This document shows, piece by piece, positions 1 through 18,352 of a stretch of DNA of 64,000 bases. Position 1 is the stretch's first letter. The number at the start of each line of letters is the position of its first letter. Under the pieces are notes generated by a model, which made no database searches, was not told where the DNA came from, and saw nothing but the letters and a program-made list of their open reading frames with translations. The stretch is taken from the NCBI RefSeq assembly GCF_024713975.1, contig NC_091098.1, positions 26,765,316 to 26,829,315 of the forward strand, written 5' to 3'. Both the position numbers and the translations under genes were made by a program. This DNA is from Paralichthys olivaceus. Its lineage: Eukaryota > Chordata > Actinopteri > Pleuronectiformes > Paralichthyidae.

Positions 1-63
1 ACACACACACACACACCTGCACATATTTATACACATGTGTGTTCAGGTGTTCACGTTGTTTGA

Positions 64-679
<616 letters not shown>

Positions 680-1915
680 GTGGACTCCCACACACACACA
701 CACGCTGATTTCATACAGGCTGAATTCAGATATTTATTTATGTTGATCCTGATCAAGTCGACTCGTCTGTTGATCCACATAAACTCAGTTTTTTTCAAAC
801 GACATCAGTCTGTTTGCAGACGATACACTACTGTATTTGTACAACCACAGACATCTGAAAATCTCAGATTTTTCTTAAATCAACTAAATGATATTTACCT
901 GAAAATGAAGATATGAAAATCATACCTCTGATTTTATTTATATTTTTATTATCATCATCAAATATCATGTTTGAGAAGAAGTCAAAAGAACAAGCTCAGC
1001 AGTTTGAGTGTGTTAACGCGTCGTCCCTGAGCAGTGGTTCTTCTTATGTACACTGTTTACAGTCTGAACGATTCAGAACATTCACTCATGATCAGACTCA
1101 TTCATCTTCAGGAGCTGGAAGATAAAGAGCAAGTCCCTCCTCTGACGGCTTCCACCAATCACACACCAGAACAGCCTGGACTGTGATTGGCTCGTGATGA
1201 GATCCATGCTCCTCACAACTCTGGAGCGAAAACACCTCGACATCTAGATTCAGGCTCAGGTGGCTCCTCCCTGCTGACCTTTGACCCCAAATTTTAAGTG
1301 ACAGGATATTGATTGGATCAATTATCAATTAATTAAAAACTGAGTCAGAGGAAAAGAAATGTTTCTGCTGAATTCTACTAATTTGTTCATTTCTGCTTAT
1401 TTCTACAATTTCTACTTATTTATGTTAAATTCATCTGAATTCTGCTCATTTCTGTCAAATTCTAGAGTTTTCTATTATTTCTGCTCATTTCTGTTTTATT
1501 TCTAATCATTTCTACTGATTTGTTGACGTCTGCTGATTAACACAGATTTCTGTTTCTACTGGTTTCTTCATTTTAAAACTTGTCATTTGACTGAATTCTA
1601 CTGTTTTTCTGCTGAATTCTGTCACTGTCTGATTTCTGCTGTCTGACTGCTCCTGTATGAAACCTGTGAGAATATAATTGATTATTGATAAGGACGTTGG
1701 ATCCTCCTCGATGAGTGTACTGTAGCCGACCCTCTCACTGACTCTGACCACAGTAGTGATCTCTGTAGCCGAGTCGTCCTCAGATGACCTCTGACCTCTT
1801 CACCTGTTTCTGTTCTGACAATTAGTGCCTTGGCCCCGCCCCTCCTACCTGTCACATGACGTGTGTTTGAAAAGTTTCTTCTGTGAAAATAAAGTTTCAT
1901 CAGAGATTGTCTGAG
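680..1915 (+). other. srpk3 3' UTR with polyadenylation signal
   Basis: No exon-like reading frame follows the srpk3 stop. The stretch is AT-rich, with repeated 'atttctgctcatttct'-like segments at 1350-1520. A canonical AATAAA lies at 1888-1893, followed by a GT-rich tract, so the transcript probably ends near 1910-1930. The end point is inferred. Confidence 0.5.
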
Positions 1916-2124
1916 ACCTTTGAGCCTCAGGACTCAACCTGACAACCAAACACAGGAGAGTCACCGCCCTCTGCTGGTGAGATCGTCCCAACAAGTTCAA
2001 GTTAAATCTGCGACAACAGTTTGATCAATGATGGGGGGGGCAGTTATAATGTTTAGTTAAATATAATTCAACTGAACATCTCTACATGTTTATATTGGAG
2101 CTTTGATGGTGAAGTGAACGTCTG

Positions 2125-2412
2125 AACATTAATAATCATTTTATTTTGAAACACACGTTCTCCTCGGTGACAGCGACAGGAAACGTGAGTCAAAGCTTCG
2201 TCAGTTTGTGTGAGTCTCTTCTCAGGTGGACGTGATCTCATTTAATCCACAACTGAACCCGGACTCTCAGACGCTCGGACACGGCAGGACAGACGGTGGA
2301 CAGACGGTGGACAGACCTCATCGTGGTCCGGCGCTGAAGGAGGAGGAGTCTGTTTGACACGTCTTCCTGGCGGTCAAAGGTCAACAGTTCATTCTGCTCT
2401 TCGTCCTCCTCT
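2125..2412 (-). other. tsr2 3' UTR
   Basis: Downstream (minus strand) of the tsr2 stop codon. A minus-strand AATAAA reads as tttatt at 2140-2145. The srpk3 and tsr2 genes therefore converge, with their inferred poly(A) sites roughly 200 bases apart. Confidence 0.4.
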
Positions 2413-3711
2413 TCACTTCTTCTTTCTGACGACCGTCCAGCCGTCTTCCTCAGGAGGGGGAGGGGGGGGTGGAGGGTTGTGTGTTGTGGACGAGTCACAG
2501 TCCATCGCCTACAGGGAGAGAGAGAGAGAGAGTTCATCTTCACTTGAAAGATCAATGAAAACGATCAGTTAATAATCAATTCATTTTATTTTGGATCTCA
2601 ACGTTTACAACCAAGAAACATCAGAGACAAGTCACATGATCCTGAACCTGGGTCACATGATCCTGAACCTGGGTCACATGATCCTGGACTCTGGTTGAAC
2701 GCAGGTCGACGTGCCGCTGTCTGACAGTTGTAGGGTACCATGGTAACCTGTGCTACTTCAGACATGTGTTCTTTGCGTACCTGTGTTTCAGTGTCGCTCT
2801 CTTCGTCAGACTGTGGGGGCGGAGCTGTGACCTTTGCCCTCTGACTCTTCTTCTGTGTCAGAGTGTTGATGGTGTGTTGGAGCTGCTGTAGCGCCCCCTG
2901 CCGCCACTGACTGAACAGCTGCAGCAGACTGACGGACACCTGCACAGGTGGAGGAGCAAATGTTTGGGTCTTACCAGGTGTGTGTATGTTTGAGTGTGAA
3001 CATGTGTGTGTGTGTACGTACCTGAGGTAAACTCCCATCATCCACCACTGTGTCAAACTCCTGATTCATCAGTTCAGCAATGAAGTCCTCAACCTCATCC
3101 TGCTGCAGGTCCGCTACACACACACACACACACACACACAGTCAGTAACTTCACTTCAGGTTAACGTTGATCACATGACTCAGGTTAATAAAGTTTTCAG
3201 CCTCGGAGCAGAAACAGATGATGGATGATCGTGTCGATCAGTGAACTCATTACTTCTCTAGTGATCGTGTTGTGTCTCAACCTGACCTGCAGGTGTCACT
3301 CCTTCTTCATCCTGTGACCACGCTGCTTTAATGAAATTCAACTGAGCACGCGGGTGTAAGGTTACCATGGTGACCTACCGTTGTCATGGAAATACTGCTG
3401 AACAACGTCCACCATCCAATCGGCTTTCTGCTGCGCGTACACGCCCCCGAACCCGTTGTCCACCGCGATCTGAGGAACACACGCAGACACATGTAAACTC
3501 ACACAAACTGGAGTCGAACCGGATTAGAACTAAAGTTATGCTGGTGTACTGTCTAACACGGTCTTCACAAGAACAATCCCTCCGTGAAGCTAACAGCTAA
3601 CCCTGTAGCATGTTAGCTTTAACCTCTTAGCTGTTAGCTCCGGCTCGTTATTTAACGTCTGTCTCACGGCTGCCCCCTGTCTGTCTCTCTCAGGTGTGTC
3701 TGTCTGTCTGT

Positions 3712-3748
<37 letters not shown>

Positions 3749-3826
3749 CTGGAGAACGGGCCACGTGTGAAGAACCGCTCTCACTCCCTCAGTGAAGAGT
3801 TCACGTGAAGCTGCGGCGGCCGCCAT
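2413..3826 (-). CDS. tsr2: pre-rRNA-processing protein TSR2 homologue, complete
   Basis: Five minus-strand exons join in phase: 3749-3826, 3379-3469, 3022-3113, 2781-2939 and 2413-2508, giving 171 residues. The protein starts [19 protein letters not shown] and carries the family core [18 protein letters not shown], then [18 protein letters not shown], then [13 protein letters not shown], matching human TSR2 in order. It ends in the characteristic [12 protein letters not shown] after a proline run. TSR2 is a small chaperone that delivers ribosomal protein eS26 to the pre-40S particle in the nucleus. The middle exon 4 ([21 protein letters not shown]) is acidic and poorly conserved, as is usual for the family. 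The start ATG lies inside a YY1-like motif. The exon 1 donor is followed by (CA)n and exon 3 is preceded by (TG)n on the sense strand. All introns are GT-AG. Confidence 0.93.
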
Positions 3827-3834
3827 GTTGGACT
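3820..3834 (-). promoter_or_regulatory. YY1-like motif overlapping the tsr2 start codon
   Basis: Read on the minus strand, the start codon lies in CCAACATGGCGGCC, which fits the YY1 consensus AANATGGCGGC. YY1 sites overlapping the first ATG are known in housekeeping genes with very short 5' UTRs. The start and the function are inferred from sequence alone. Confidence 0.45.
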
Positions 3835-3949
3835 GATCAGGCTCAACGAGTCGAGTGAAGAGAGAGAAACTGGATCAGACACGAAAAGTCGATCCTGATC
3901 TGAATCATAGAAACAGGTTTATGTTCTATACAGTTAAACACAGTCTGAA

Positions 3950-4390
3950 CCATAGACTGTATACACAGATTATTATATAGGTCCTATAACCAGGGCTGTG
4001 TATAATCTATAACATAGAATATTATATAGATTATAATATAGATCATATAACCAGGGCTGTGTATAATCTATAACATAGAATATTATATAGATTATAATAT
4101 AGATCATATAACCAGGGCTGTGTATAATCTATAACATAGACTTTTATATAGATTATAATATAGATCATATAACCAGGGCTGTGTATAACCTATAACATAG
4201 AATATTATATAGATTATAATATAGATCCTGTAACCAGGGCTGTGTATAATCTATAACATAGAATATTATATAGATTATAATATAGATATATAACCAGGGC
4301 TGTGTATAATCTATAACATAGATTATTATATAGATTATAATATAGATTATATAACCAGGGCTGTGTACAATCTATAACATAGACTTTATT
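3950..4390. repeat. minisatellite, unit about 60 bp, about 7 copies
   Basis: The phrase 'accagggctgtgtata' recurs about every 60 bases (near 3989, 4050, 4110, 4171, 4231, 4291, 4352), separated by AT-rich 'ctataacatagaatattata' spacers. Copies differ by a few substitutions. No coding potential. Confidence 0.9.
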
Positions 4391-5744
4391 CAACCCTGGT
4401 CATATATAGTCTGAACATTTTTATACAGATTTCTCGTTTTTATGTCTTTTACCTCTTTTAATCTCTTCACCTCTCATAGTCTGATCTTTTTTAATTTAAT
4501 TTTTATTTGCTTGAAAAAAAAAGTTTAAACTCTGCTTTCTAATTTTTAAACAGATTTATTGTAAATGTGTTTCTGTCTAAACCGTCCGTCGTCGGGTTGA
4601 AGTGTCCGTCATGCTTTGGGCTCTGACCTCTGACCCCACCCTCGTGGTCATGCCTGTCAGGACCAGGTCAGGATGATCTCCACGGCAGAGCCGAAGAAGA
4701 TCTTCAGGATGGAGGAGGAGACCTGAACTTCAGCAGCTGTCTCAGGTGAGACCTTTCACCAGCTCCTCTGTGACACTTTGATCAGTTTCCAACAGATCAG
4801 ATCTCTCAACTGTTCCATGTTCAACTAGTTACCAAACTGAATTCATTAAATATCTTCAAACGTGACCAGGAAGTGTTTTCAGTGTTCACTTGATTTTCTC
4901 AGAATTTGTTGTTGTTATTATCATTGTGTTCTACATAACTGCTGAAAATCTGAAAATAAAACATTCAAAAAAAGACGTGATACTGTCGCAGAGAACAGAT
5001 GTGAGAAGTTCAGTTTTTATCAAATAACAATGTTATAGTAAAATCTTAAGTTAGACAAAGTTGTGACTAAATGGAACTGAGCTTAATGAAGGCACAAGAT
5101 CAAAGTGTTCAGGTGATATCACCATGTCATTTATTCATATTTGTCATTTCTATAACTCACATATTTAGTTTTTATTGTTGATATTGTGACATAATTGAAA
5201 AGTAGAAACAGCATGAAAAGCAGTTTTAAATTTCAGCCACCAGGAGGTAGTGTTGTCCACACACCTCCTCCATGAGCTCTGCTGATAAAACAGGAATGTG
5301 CTCAGTTTGTGAAAATCACATTGAAACCACAGAACATGTATTTGTCTCATGTTGTACAACACACAAAATCTCAACTTCTCCATCTTCAGAGACGAGATGA
5401 CGAAATCTTCAAAAACAACACGTCAGGCAAAACAACGTATTCGATTCGATTCCTCAGATCATCACTCAGATTTATTAATTTCTCAAATCTTTAAAGTTAG
5501 TTAAAGAAATAAAAGCATTAAAGTTTCATTATATTCATTTATTTATTTAAATATTTTGAAAACTTTTCTCTGCGTCGTCAGAAACACAACAATCTTCATT
5601 ATGATGATGTCATCAGGCTCTTCACAGGGATTGGTCAGGAGCTACCTGAGAGGAGAGAAGAAAAACATCAGGTGTGTTTCCAGATGTTTGATCACTGATC
5701 AGCAGCTGAACTGATCAAACTGATGAGATGTGAGAGCAGCTGAC

Positions 5745-5935
5745 CACCAGGAACATCTGGAACCTCCTCAAGAACACCTGGAACCCCCTCAAGAACATCT
5801 GGAACCTCCTCAAGAACATCTGGAACCCCCTCAAGAACATCTGGAACCTTCTCAAGAACATCTGGAACCTCCTCAAGAACATCTGGAACCTTCTCAAGCA
5901 CATTAAGAACCTTCTCAAAAACACCCTGAATTTCC
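5745..5935. repeat. minisatellite, unit about 21 bp
   Basis: About nine copies of a unit like 'gaacatctggaacctcctcaa' with c/t variants. It stays open in two minus-strand frames only because the unit is a multiple of three without stops. I do not regard it as coding. Confidence 0.88.
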
Positions 5936-6598
5936 CTCGGGATCCATCGGGAACCTTCTCAACACCTGTAACTTCTTCAAGGACTCAAGTCAAACTCCTT
6001 AGAACAGGAGGACACAACGTGACACACCGGACTGTTGTGGATGATGGTTGATGGACCTTTGCCTCTCTAGTCTCAGTCTGTTTTAACGGCCACGTCACAC
6101 AGTGACCTGACGACAGGTCAATACGCATCATCCAATCAGATCAACATATGGAGGCTCAGGGGATCGAACCACCGACCTTCTGATTGATAAACGCTGCACG
6201 CTTGCTCCTGAACCGCATGAAGAAGACAAAGAAAAACCTCCACAGTTCAGTTCCACTTCCTGTCTGATTCTTTGGCATCGACCAGACGAAGAGATTTTAA
6301 AACGTGAGCTCTTCTCACAGTGAAGCGTCACCCTGCAGGGTTAGTGCCTTGCTCCTGAGCACTCTGAGCAACTGAGCCGTGAACATCAACATGAATCTTT
6401 AACATGAAGCTGAAATATTCATCAGAGTTTCCAGAAATATCTGCAGCAGCTTCCAGGAGTCAGGACTCATCTCATCCTTTCCAACAAACACGTGTGAGCT
6501 CCGCCCATTGGCTTCAAGAGGACAAGAAAGAAAGATGGACGACACGTTTAAAGAATGAAGCCCAAATATCTCTGACACCAACGCTGCCATCTTTGGAG

Positions 6599-6740
6599 TC
6601 AGCTGTCAATCATGAGTCAGTCTCAGCTGTCAATCATGAGTCAGTCTCAGCTGTCAATCATGAGTCAGTCTCAGCTGTCAATCATGAGTCAGTCTCAGCT
6701 GTCAATCATGAGTCAGTCTCAGCTGTCAATCATGACGTCT
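6599..6740. repeat. 24-bp minisatellite carrying E-box plus AP-1 motifs
   Basis: Five near-identical 24-bp units each contain CAGCTG (E-box) and TGAGTCA (AP-1). The AP-1 heptamers are at 6613, 6637, 6661, 6685 and 6709. The sixth unit changes to TGACGTC at 6733, a CRE-like form. It lies just beyond the 3' end of grm6. Whether the sites are bound is unknown. Confidence 0.85.
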
Positions 6741-6842
6741 CATCTGATTCTATATCATCAAATATCGAACTTAAACCAAACCGATCAGAAACATGAACAA
6801 ACATCAGAGTGATAGGAACGACCTGTTGTATCACAACCTGAT

Positions 6843-6975
6843 ACAAGTGTGTATAGATGTGTGTACATGTGTGTACAGGTGTGTACAGGTGTGTATAGAT
6901 GTGTGTACAGGTGTGTATAGATGTGTGTACAGGTGTGTATAGATGTGTGTACATGTGTGTACAGGTGTGTGTCTG
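6843..6975. repeat. TG-rich 'gtgtgtacaggtgtgtataga' tandem array
   Basis: Irregular units of 12 to 22 bases alternate 'gtgtacaggt', 'gtgtacatgt' and 'gtgtatagat'. It lies immediately 3' of the grm6 stop codon and is probably within the 3' UTR. Confidence 0.8.
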
Positions 6976-6993
6976 TACCTGTAGTTTGTCGTA

Positions 6994-13753
<6,760 letters not shown>

Positions 13754-13810
13754 AATGTGATGATGAAGTTCAGCTGAGAGTTTTCATCCTGCAGTGAACT
13801 CCTGTGGACG

Positions 13811-13842
<32 letters not shown>

Positions 13843-15022
13843 GTCAATCAATCAATCAATCAATCAGTCAATCAGTCAATCAGTCAATCAGTCAATCAGT
13901 CAATCAATCAATCAATCAATCAGTCAATCAGTCAATCAATCAGTCAATCAATCAATCAGTCAATCAGTCAATCAGTCAATCAATCAATCAATCAATCAGT
14001 CAATCAGTCAATCAATCAGTCAATCAATCAATCAATCAATCACTCAATCAATCGATTTTTATTTGTTTTCGGTTGTTTAAACATTTCATAAACATCTGAT
14101 ATACAAACATAAACATTTTCTAGTTATTACAAATACCCCCCAGCCCTCCCTCAACTAATCCATTTACTATTATTATTATTATTATTGTTATTATTATTAT
14201 TATTGTTATTATTATTGTTATTATTGTTATTATTATTATTGTTATTGTTACTGTGTTTAATCTTTGAAGAGGACAAACACTTTGAACATGTGATCGGCAC
14301 ATTCAAATCTTTAACAACATGCTATGAATGATTTTTATTTCATGATGTTAAATAAAAGTAATTACTTTAATTCATTTAGTTAAATACGTCAATTAGTTTG
14401 TTGAATTTCAATCAATAAAAGAACAGAACAAAAACTGATGAAAATATTAAACGAAACATTTTTAAACTATTTACACAACAAACATAAAAAAACTAATGGA
14501 AATATTTCTGTCGGTTGAAATTTCAAAAGTGTTTCAGTGTTTTCACGTGTCTCACATTATATTTTACTATATTATATTATATTATATTATATAAAGACAT
14601 AAAGAGTCACTTCTGACTAAACCTAACAGGAAACGTTGGTTTCACAACAGGAACATATTAAATTAATATTACAAACACATGAAAGTCTCACAAACGGTTT
14701 TAAAAGTTATTGATCTTTGGATCAATCAGATGAATTGATGGATTATGGATCTATATTTGGTTTATCAAACCTCTGCGACAGAAAACCAGATGTTTTAGTG
14801 ATGAAGCCACAAACAGCTGCTGATCTTCTCTATCGATGAAGTGACTGAAAGAGGAACGTGTGAAATAAACGTGATTGATCTGATTCGTCCTGATCATCGA
14901 CAATCACATGTTTTATCAATATTCAATAAGTTTAATGAGCTTAATATTTAATCCGTTTAATGACTCAGGTTCGTTCACATTATCTTTAATCACGGTCTCC
15001 TCTGGTTTCCATAGTAACTCAC
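13754..15022 (-). other. putative grm6 first intron and 5' flank, no coding sequence seen
   Basis: This contains the (ATCA/GTCA)n array at 13809-14052, a (TTA)n-rich tract at 14167-14250, and AT-rich unique sequence to about 14990. No exon with family similarity was found. The reading depends on the proposed non-coding exon at 15023-15130. Confidence 0.4.
13809..14052. repeat. tetranucleotide microsatellite, mixed (ATCA)n and (GTCA)n
   Basis: About 60 tetranucleotide units in which 'atca' and 'gtca' alternate irregularly. Long open frames reading NQSINQS or similar arise from the repeat and are not genes. Confidence 0.93.
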
Positions 15023-15130
15023 CGGAGCCCGTCTCCTCCCGGTCTGACCTCAGTCCTGGATCCGCTCAGCGATGCTCGGCTCCGGGCGTCGCTCCGCAGA
15101 AAGCCGCCGGTGAAACTCCGCTCAGTCCCG
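15023..15130 (-). promoter_or_regulatory. GC-rich candidate non-coding first exon / promoter of grm6
   Basis: A locally CpG-rich island in AT-rich surroundings. On the minus strand it ends GGGCTCCG|GTGAGTTAC, a strong donor at 15021-15022. It lies about 1.3 kb upstream of the grm6 ATG, as expected for a 5' UTR exon. There is no transcript evidence, and it could serve another function. Confidence 0.4.
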
Positions 15131-16095
15131 GTGAGTCCGTGATGAAGCTCCGTCTACTGCCCCCCCCCCCCTCCAATCAGTGAAGGGCTGAACACCTCTC
15201 TCACTCTAATTAATTCTGCTGTGTGTGTGTGTGTGTGTGTGTGTGTTTGTGTGTGTGGGTCCTCACAGGAAAACGCCACAGTGACCTCTGCTGGTCACTT
15301 CCTGTCTGTGTTCACCTGCTCAGGTGTTGATAACAGCATCTGTTGCCATGGGAACATCTGTCTGTGAGTATTGTGTTTAATACTGACTCAATAAATCGAT
15401 ATGAAACTCTGGCGTGCAGGAATGCATGATGGGAGATGGAGTTAGTTTGTGGCACTGCAGCAGCTGGGTCCGTTACAGGTTTAGTGAAAGTGAGAGTCAG
15501 TTGCTATGGCAACATGAAGCTAACCTGGTTGGGGGAGCAATCAGACATGTCGTCATCTTCTCAGTCAGAGACACAATAATCACTTGTGATTAACCGTCAC
15601 AGAAACACGTCTTCTTTATTTTGAGGTTGAAACAAATGAAGTCCAGCTCCTGATGATCCAGATGTGTTTCTGTCTGACGTTCGGCTGCTTCACTCGAGCT
15701 ACAGGAACAATCAGCTCTCCTCAGTGACGTTGTCGCTCGTTGTGTCTGTGATGTGAACCAGGTCAGTTGTCTGTGGATGTGGGTGAACTCTCCCTCACTG
15801 TCATGTCCAGTGTCACTCGCTCGGTGAGAACAAGGTTCCACATTTATCACAGAACGTTAATGAAGAACACGACTGGATCCTGTTGCTGAGCGAGAACCTG
15901 AGTCTTCATCTCACAGTTCAACTGATGTTTTAATGTTCAGTCACAAACGTCGACCTGCGTCAGGCACACGTGACTTTAAACATTAAGACGTTTTCATTTA
16001 GACAAACTTATATGATCGACTTTACATTTGAATCAGTTTGAACATATTTACAGATTTTATTTACAGTGAAACACGTGAACATGTCTCCTTCATCC
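15131..16095. other. grm6 upstream flank and rad51c 3' UTR
   Basis: A (TG)n tract lies at 15221-15259. The sequence from 16095 down to about 15600 is the likely rad51c 3' UTR, with a minus-strand AATAAA (plus tttatt) at 15615-15620. No further gene was recognised. Confidence 0.4.
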
Positions 16096-16933
16096 TCAGC
16101 CGGCCGATTGGTCACTGTCTCTGAAGCCGTCAGTGGTGATCTGGTATTGGACGGTGGCGTCCGCGTGACTCGGAGATTTAACAACGGTTGCCAGGCGTTG
16201 TGACCCTGACCACTCTAGGAGGAGTCTGATGTTGGAGGCGTGGCCCCAGCTATCCCCAAGGGCAGGGACCAGCTGTGATTGGCTGCCCCGCAGCCGTGTG
16301 GTCATCTGATTGGTGATCACAACGGCAACAGTGTTTCTGGTTGCCATGGCAGTAAGCTGCTGGGCGAGGCCGTAAAGAAGGCGTGTCCTCTGTGACAGGT
16401 CGTCAAATCGTCTAAAGGGAAACGCCACACTGTCAATTACCAGGAGGCGGACCCTCGGATGATCTGACAGGAAGTCGGGCAGCAGGTGAAGCTCCGCCAG
16501 CAGCTCCACGTAGTCATGACAATGCACCTGAGAGACAAGCGGCCAATCAGAATCAGTCTTATTAAAACCTGAGTGAGTTCTGTTACCATGTCGACCTGTT
16601 GTTATTACCAGGAAGATGTTGGACAGGATATCCTCCACGGCGAAAGTTGTCATGGCGACACGCTGCTCGTCATCTTCGACCAATAAGGAGCAGTGTCTGA
16701 CGGCAGCGGAGGCCAGGTCGGTTACTCTCTGCAGCAGGAAGCTGCCCTCTGTGTCGATGTAGACCACCTGACCTCCGACCCCCCCGAAACACTGAGGCAC
16801 CTGGACGTCCACCGCCAGCTGCATACTGATCAACACAAAGGTCACGTGATCAGTGACATCAGCAACACCGACACTGGCAGGTCAACAAAGTTAAAGTGAA
16901 TGTGTGCATGTGTGAGTGTGTGTGTGAGTGTGA

Positions 16934-16971
<38 letters not shown>

Positions 16972-17550
16972 CGGACCACAGTTGTGTTTTTCCGACTCCC
17001 GGCGTTCCACAGATTTCTGTTGTTTTGCCGACAGGAATTCCGCCGCTGAGCGCAGCGTCCAGTCGAGAGGAGAAGGTCACGATGCTCCTCATCTCCGCCT
17101 CCTTCTGCAGGAGCTCCAGAGCAGTGAGAGAGATCGAGCACCCCCCGCCTCCACTCCTCACAGCCTGCAGCACCTCCAGCGCCTCCTGCTGGGACAGACC
17201 AGCCTCTGCAACATAAAGAAATCAGTAACTAAGATGTTTATACTGTTTCATATCAAATTATAATGTTTCATGATGTGAACGTTAAACTTTATAAAGTGAC
17301 AGACTTTCTACATCAAGCTGTCATTAGTATTATTATAGTTTATAGCTGACAGTGTGTAAATATACATCAAACTAATAGTGAGTAACTCGTGTTGCATTAA
17401 AGAAGCTGTGTGAAGTAAACAGTGTTGTTTACCTTGGCTGAGTTGTGGCGGGCGAAGGTGCAGGAGGTCAGAGGTGAACCGGAAACCAGCGGAGACTAGT
17501 TTCACCTTCACATTAAGACTTAAACGTAAACTGGACACTGAGCGAAGCAT
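16096..17550 (-). CDS. rad51c: DNA repair protein RAD51 homologue C, complete
   Basis: Four minus-strand exons join in phase to 331 residues: 17433-17550, 16977-17205, 16609-16825, 16096-16527. The protein opens MLRSVSSLRLSLNVKVKLVS, with the N-terminal helical domain VKLVSAGFRFTSDLL, linker TALELLQKEAEM, Walker A GTPGVGKT, MQLAVDVQVPQCFGGVGGQ, IDTEGSF, Walker B RVRLLVIDS, AFPFR, TNQMTT and LVPALGDSWGHA, all in RAD51C order. RAD51C is the ATPase shared by the BCDX2 and CX3 complexes in homologous recombination. An upstream in-frame ATG at 17592 would add a lysine-rich leader; I prefer 17550 by alignment with the second human Met. The last exon of 144 codons fuses what are several exons in mammals, and the human-like C-terminal basic NLS is missing. 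The exon 2 donor GTCCGG is weak. Confidence 0.9.
16920..16970. repeat. (TG)n run next to the rad51c exon 2 donor
   Basis: In rad51c sense RNA this is (CA)n beginning about 6 nt after the exon 2 donor. It is one of many such placements in the window. Confidence 0.85.
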
Positions 17551-17794
17551 CTTCTTCTTCTTCTTTAATGGCGGCTGACATCTAACCTTCAAGGTGCATT
17601 AGCGTCACCCACTAGAGCGTTGGGTCTGTGGAAATACATGAAAACAAATGAATATTTCTCTTCCTCAGATTGTTTAGGTTGAACTCTTCTATTACTCAGC
17701 TGCTTCTGTAGCTTTTCTCTGTCTGGTGTTCCAGCTTCTTCCTTATGTAAAGTTTGACAGTATTAAGTGTAGTCTGAACCTTCCCTCTGCCGTC

Positions 17795-18105
17795 TGCTCC
17801 TCTCCTGCTCCTCTTCTGCTCCTCTTCTGCTCCTCCTCTGCTCCTCTTCTGCTCCTCCTCTGCTCCTCTTCTTCTCCTCTTCTGCTCCTCTTCTTCTCCT
17901 CTTCTGCTCCTCTTCTTCTCCTCTTCTGCTCCTCCTCTGCTCCTCTTCTGCTCCTCTTCTGCTCCTCTTCTTCTCCTCTTCTGCTCCTCCTCTGCTCCTC
18001 TTCTGCTCCTCTTCTGCTCCTCTTCTTCTCCTCTCCTGCTCCTCTTCTGCTCCTGTTCTGCTCCTCTTCTTCTCCTCTTCTGCTCCTCTTCTGCTCCTCT
18101 GTCTC
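17795..18105. repeat. minisatellite 'ctcctcttctg', about 11-15 bp unit
   Basis: About 300 bases of CTC/CTT/CTG triplets arranged as 'ctgctcctctt' and 'cttctcctctt'. It is open in several frames on both strands (Ser/Leu-rich or Arg/Glu-rich), which is a composition artefact. Confidence 0.9.
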
Positions 18106-18216
18106 TGGCTCAACATCCACACCATTTAAAACTTCTCATTACAGCATTTATCTCTTCTTCATATGTTTATTCAGCTTTGTAGCAAATAAACATAGAAAAG
18201 TGTTTACCTGCTGCTC

Positions 18217-18352
18217 TACTCCTCCTTCTCCTTCTTCTCCTTCTCCTTCTTTTTCTCCTTGTCCTTCTCCTTTTCCTTCTTTTTCTCCTTGTCCTTCTCC
18301 TTTTCCTTCTCCTTCTCCTTCTTCTTCTTCTCCTTCTTCTTCTCCTCCTTCT
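18217..18352. repeat. (CTTCTCC)n pyrimidine-rich repeat
   Basis: Alternating 'ctccttctcc' and 'cttgtccttctccttttcct' units on the plus strand, nearly devoid of purines. It is a candidate for H-DNA or nucleosome exclusion in the rad51c/abt1 interval. Confidence 0.85.

Larger units (their letters stand above)
3827..6993. other. intergenic region between tsr2 and grm6, repeat-rich, no gene seen
   Basis: This interval holds the tsr2 promoter side, three minisatellites (3950-4390, 5745-5935, 6599-6740), a TG/TA-rich tract (6843-6975) and AT-rich sequence. The short open frames here are low-complexity or unsupported. The segment 6120-6370 contains 'gatcgaaccaccgaccttct', which recurs in altered form at 27207-27226 and resembles a dispersed teleost repeat. 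Confidence 0.5.

Noticed and set aside
6150-6210. Possible tRNA, because of 'gatcgaacc' near a gene-like segment
   Set aside because: No A-box, anticodon arm or acceptor pairing could be drawn. The phrase recurs at 27207 and fits a dispersed repeat.
13794-14099. Open frames of the type (NQSI)n
   Set aside because: Direct translation of the (ATCA/GTCA)n microsatellite.
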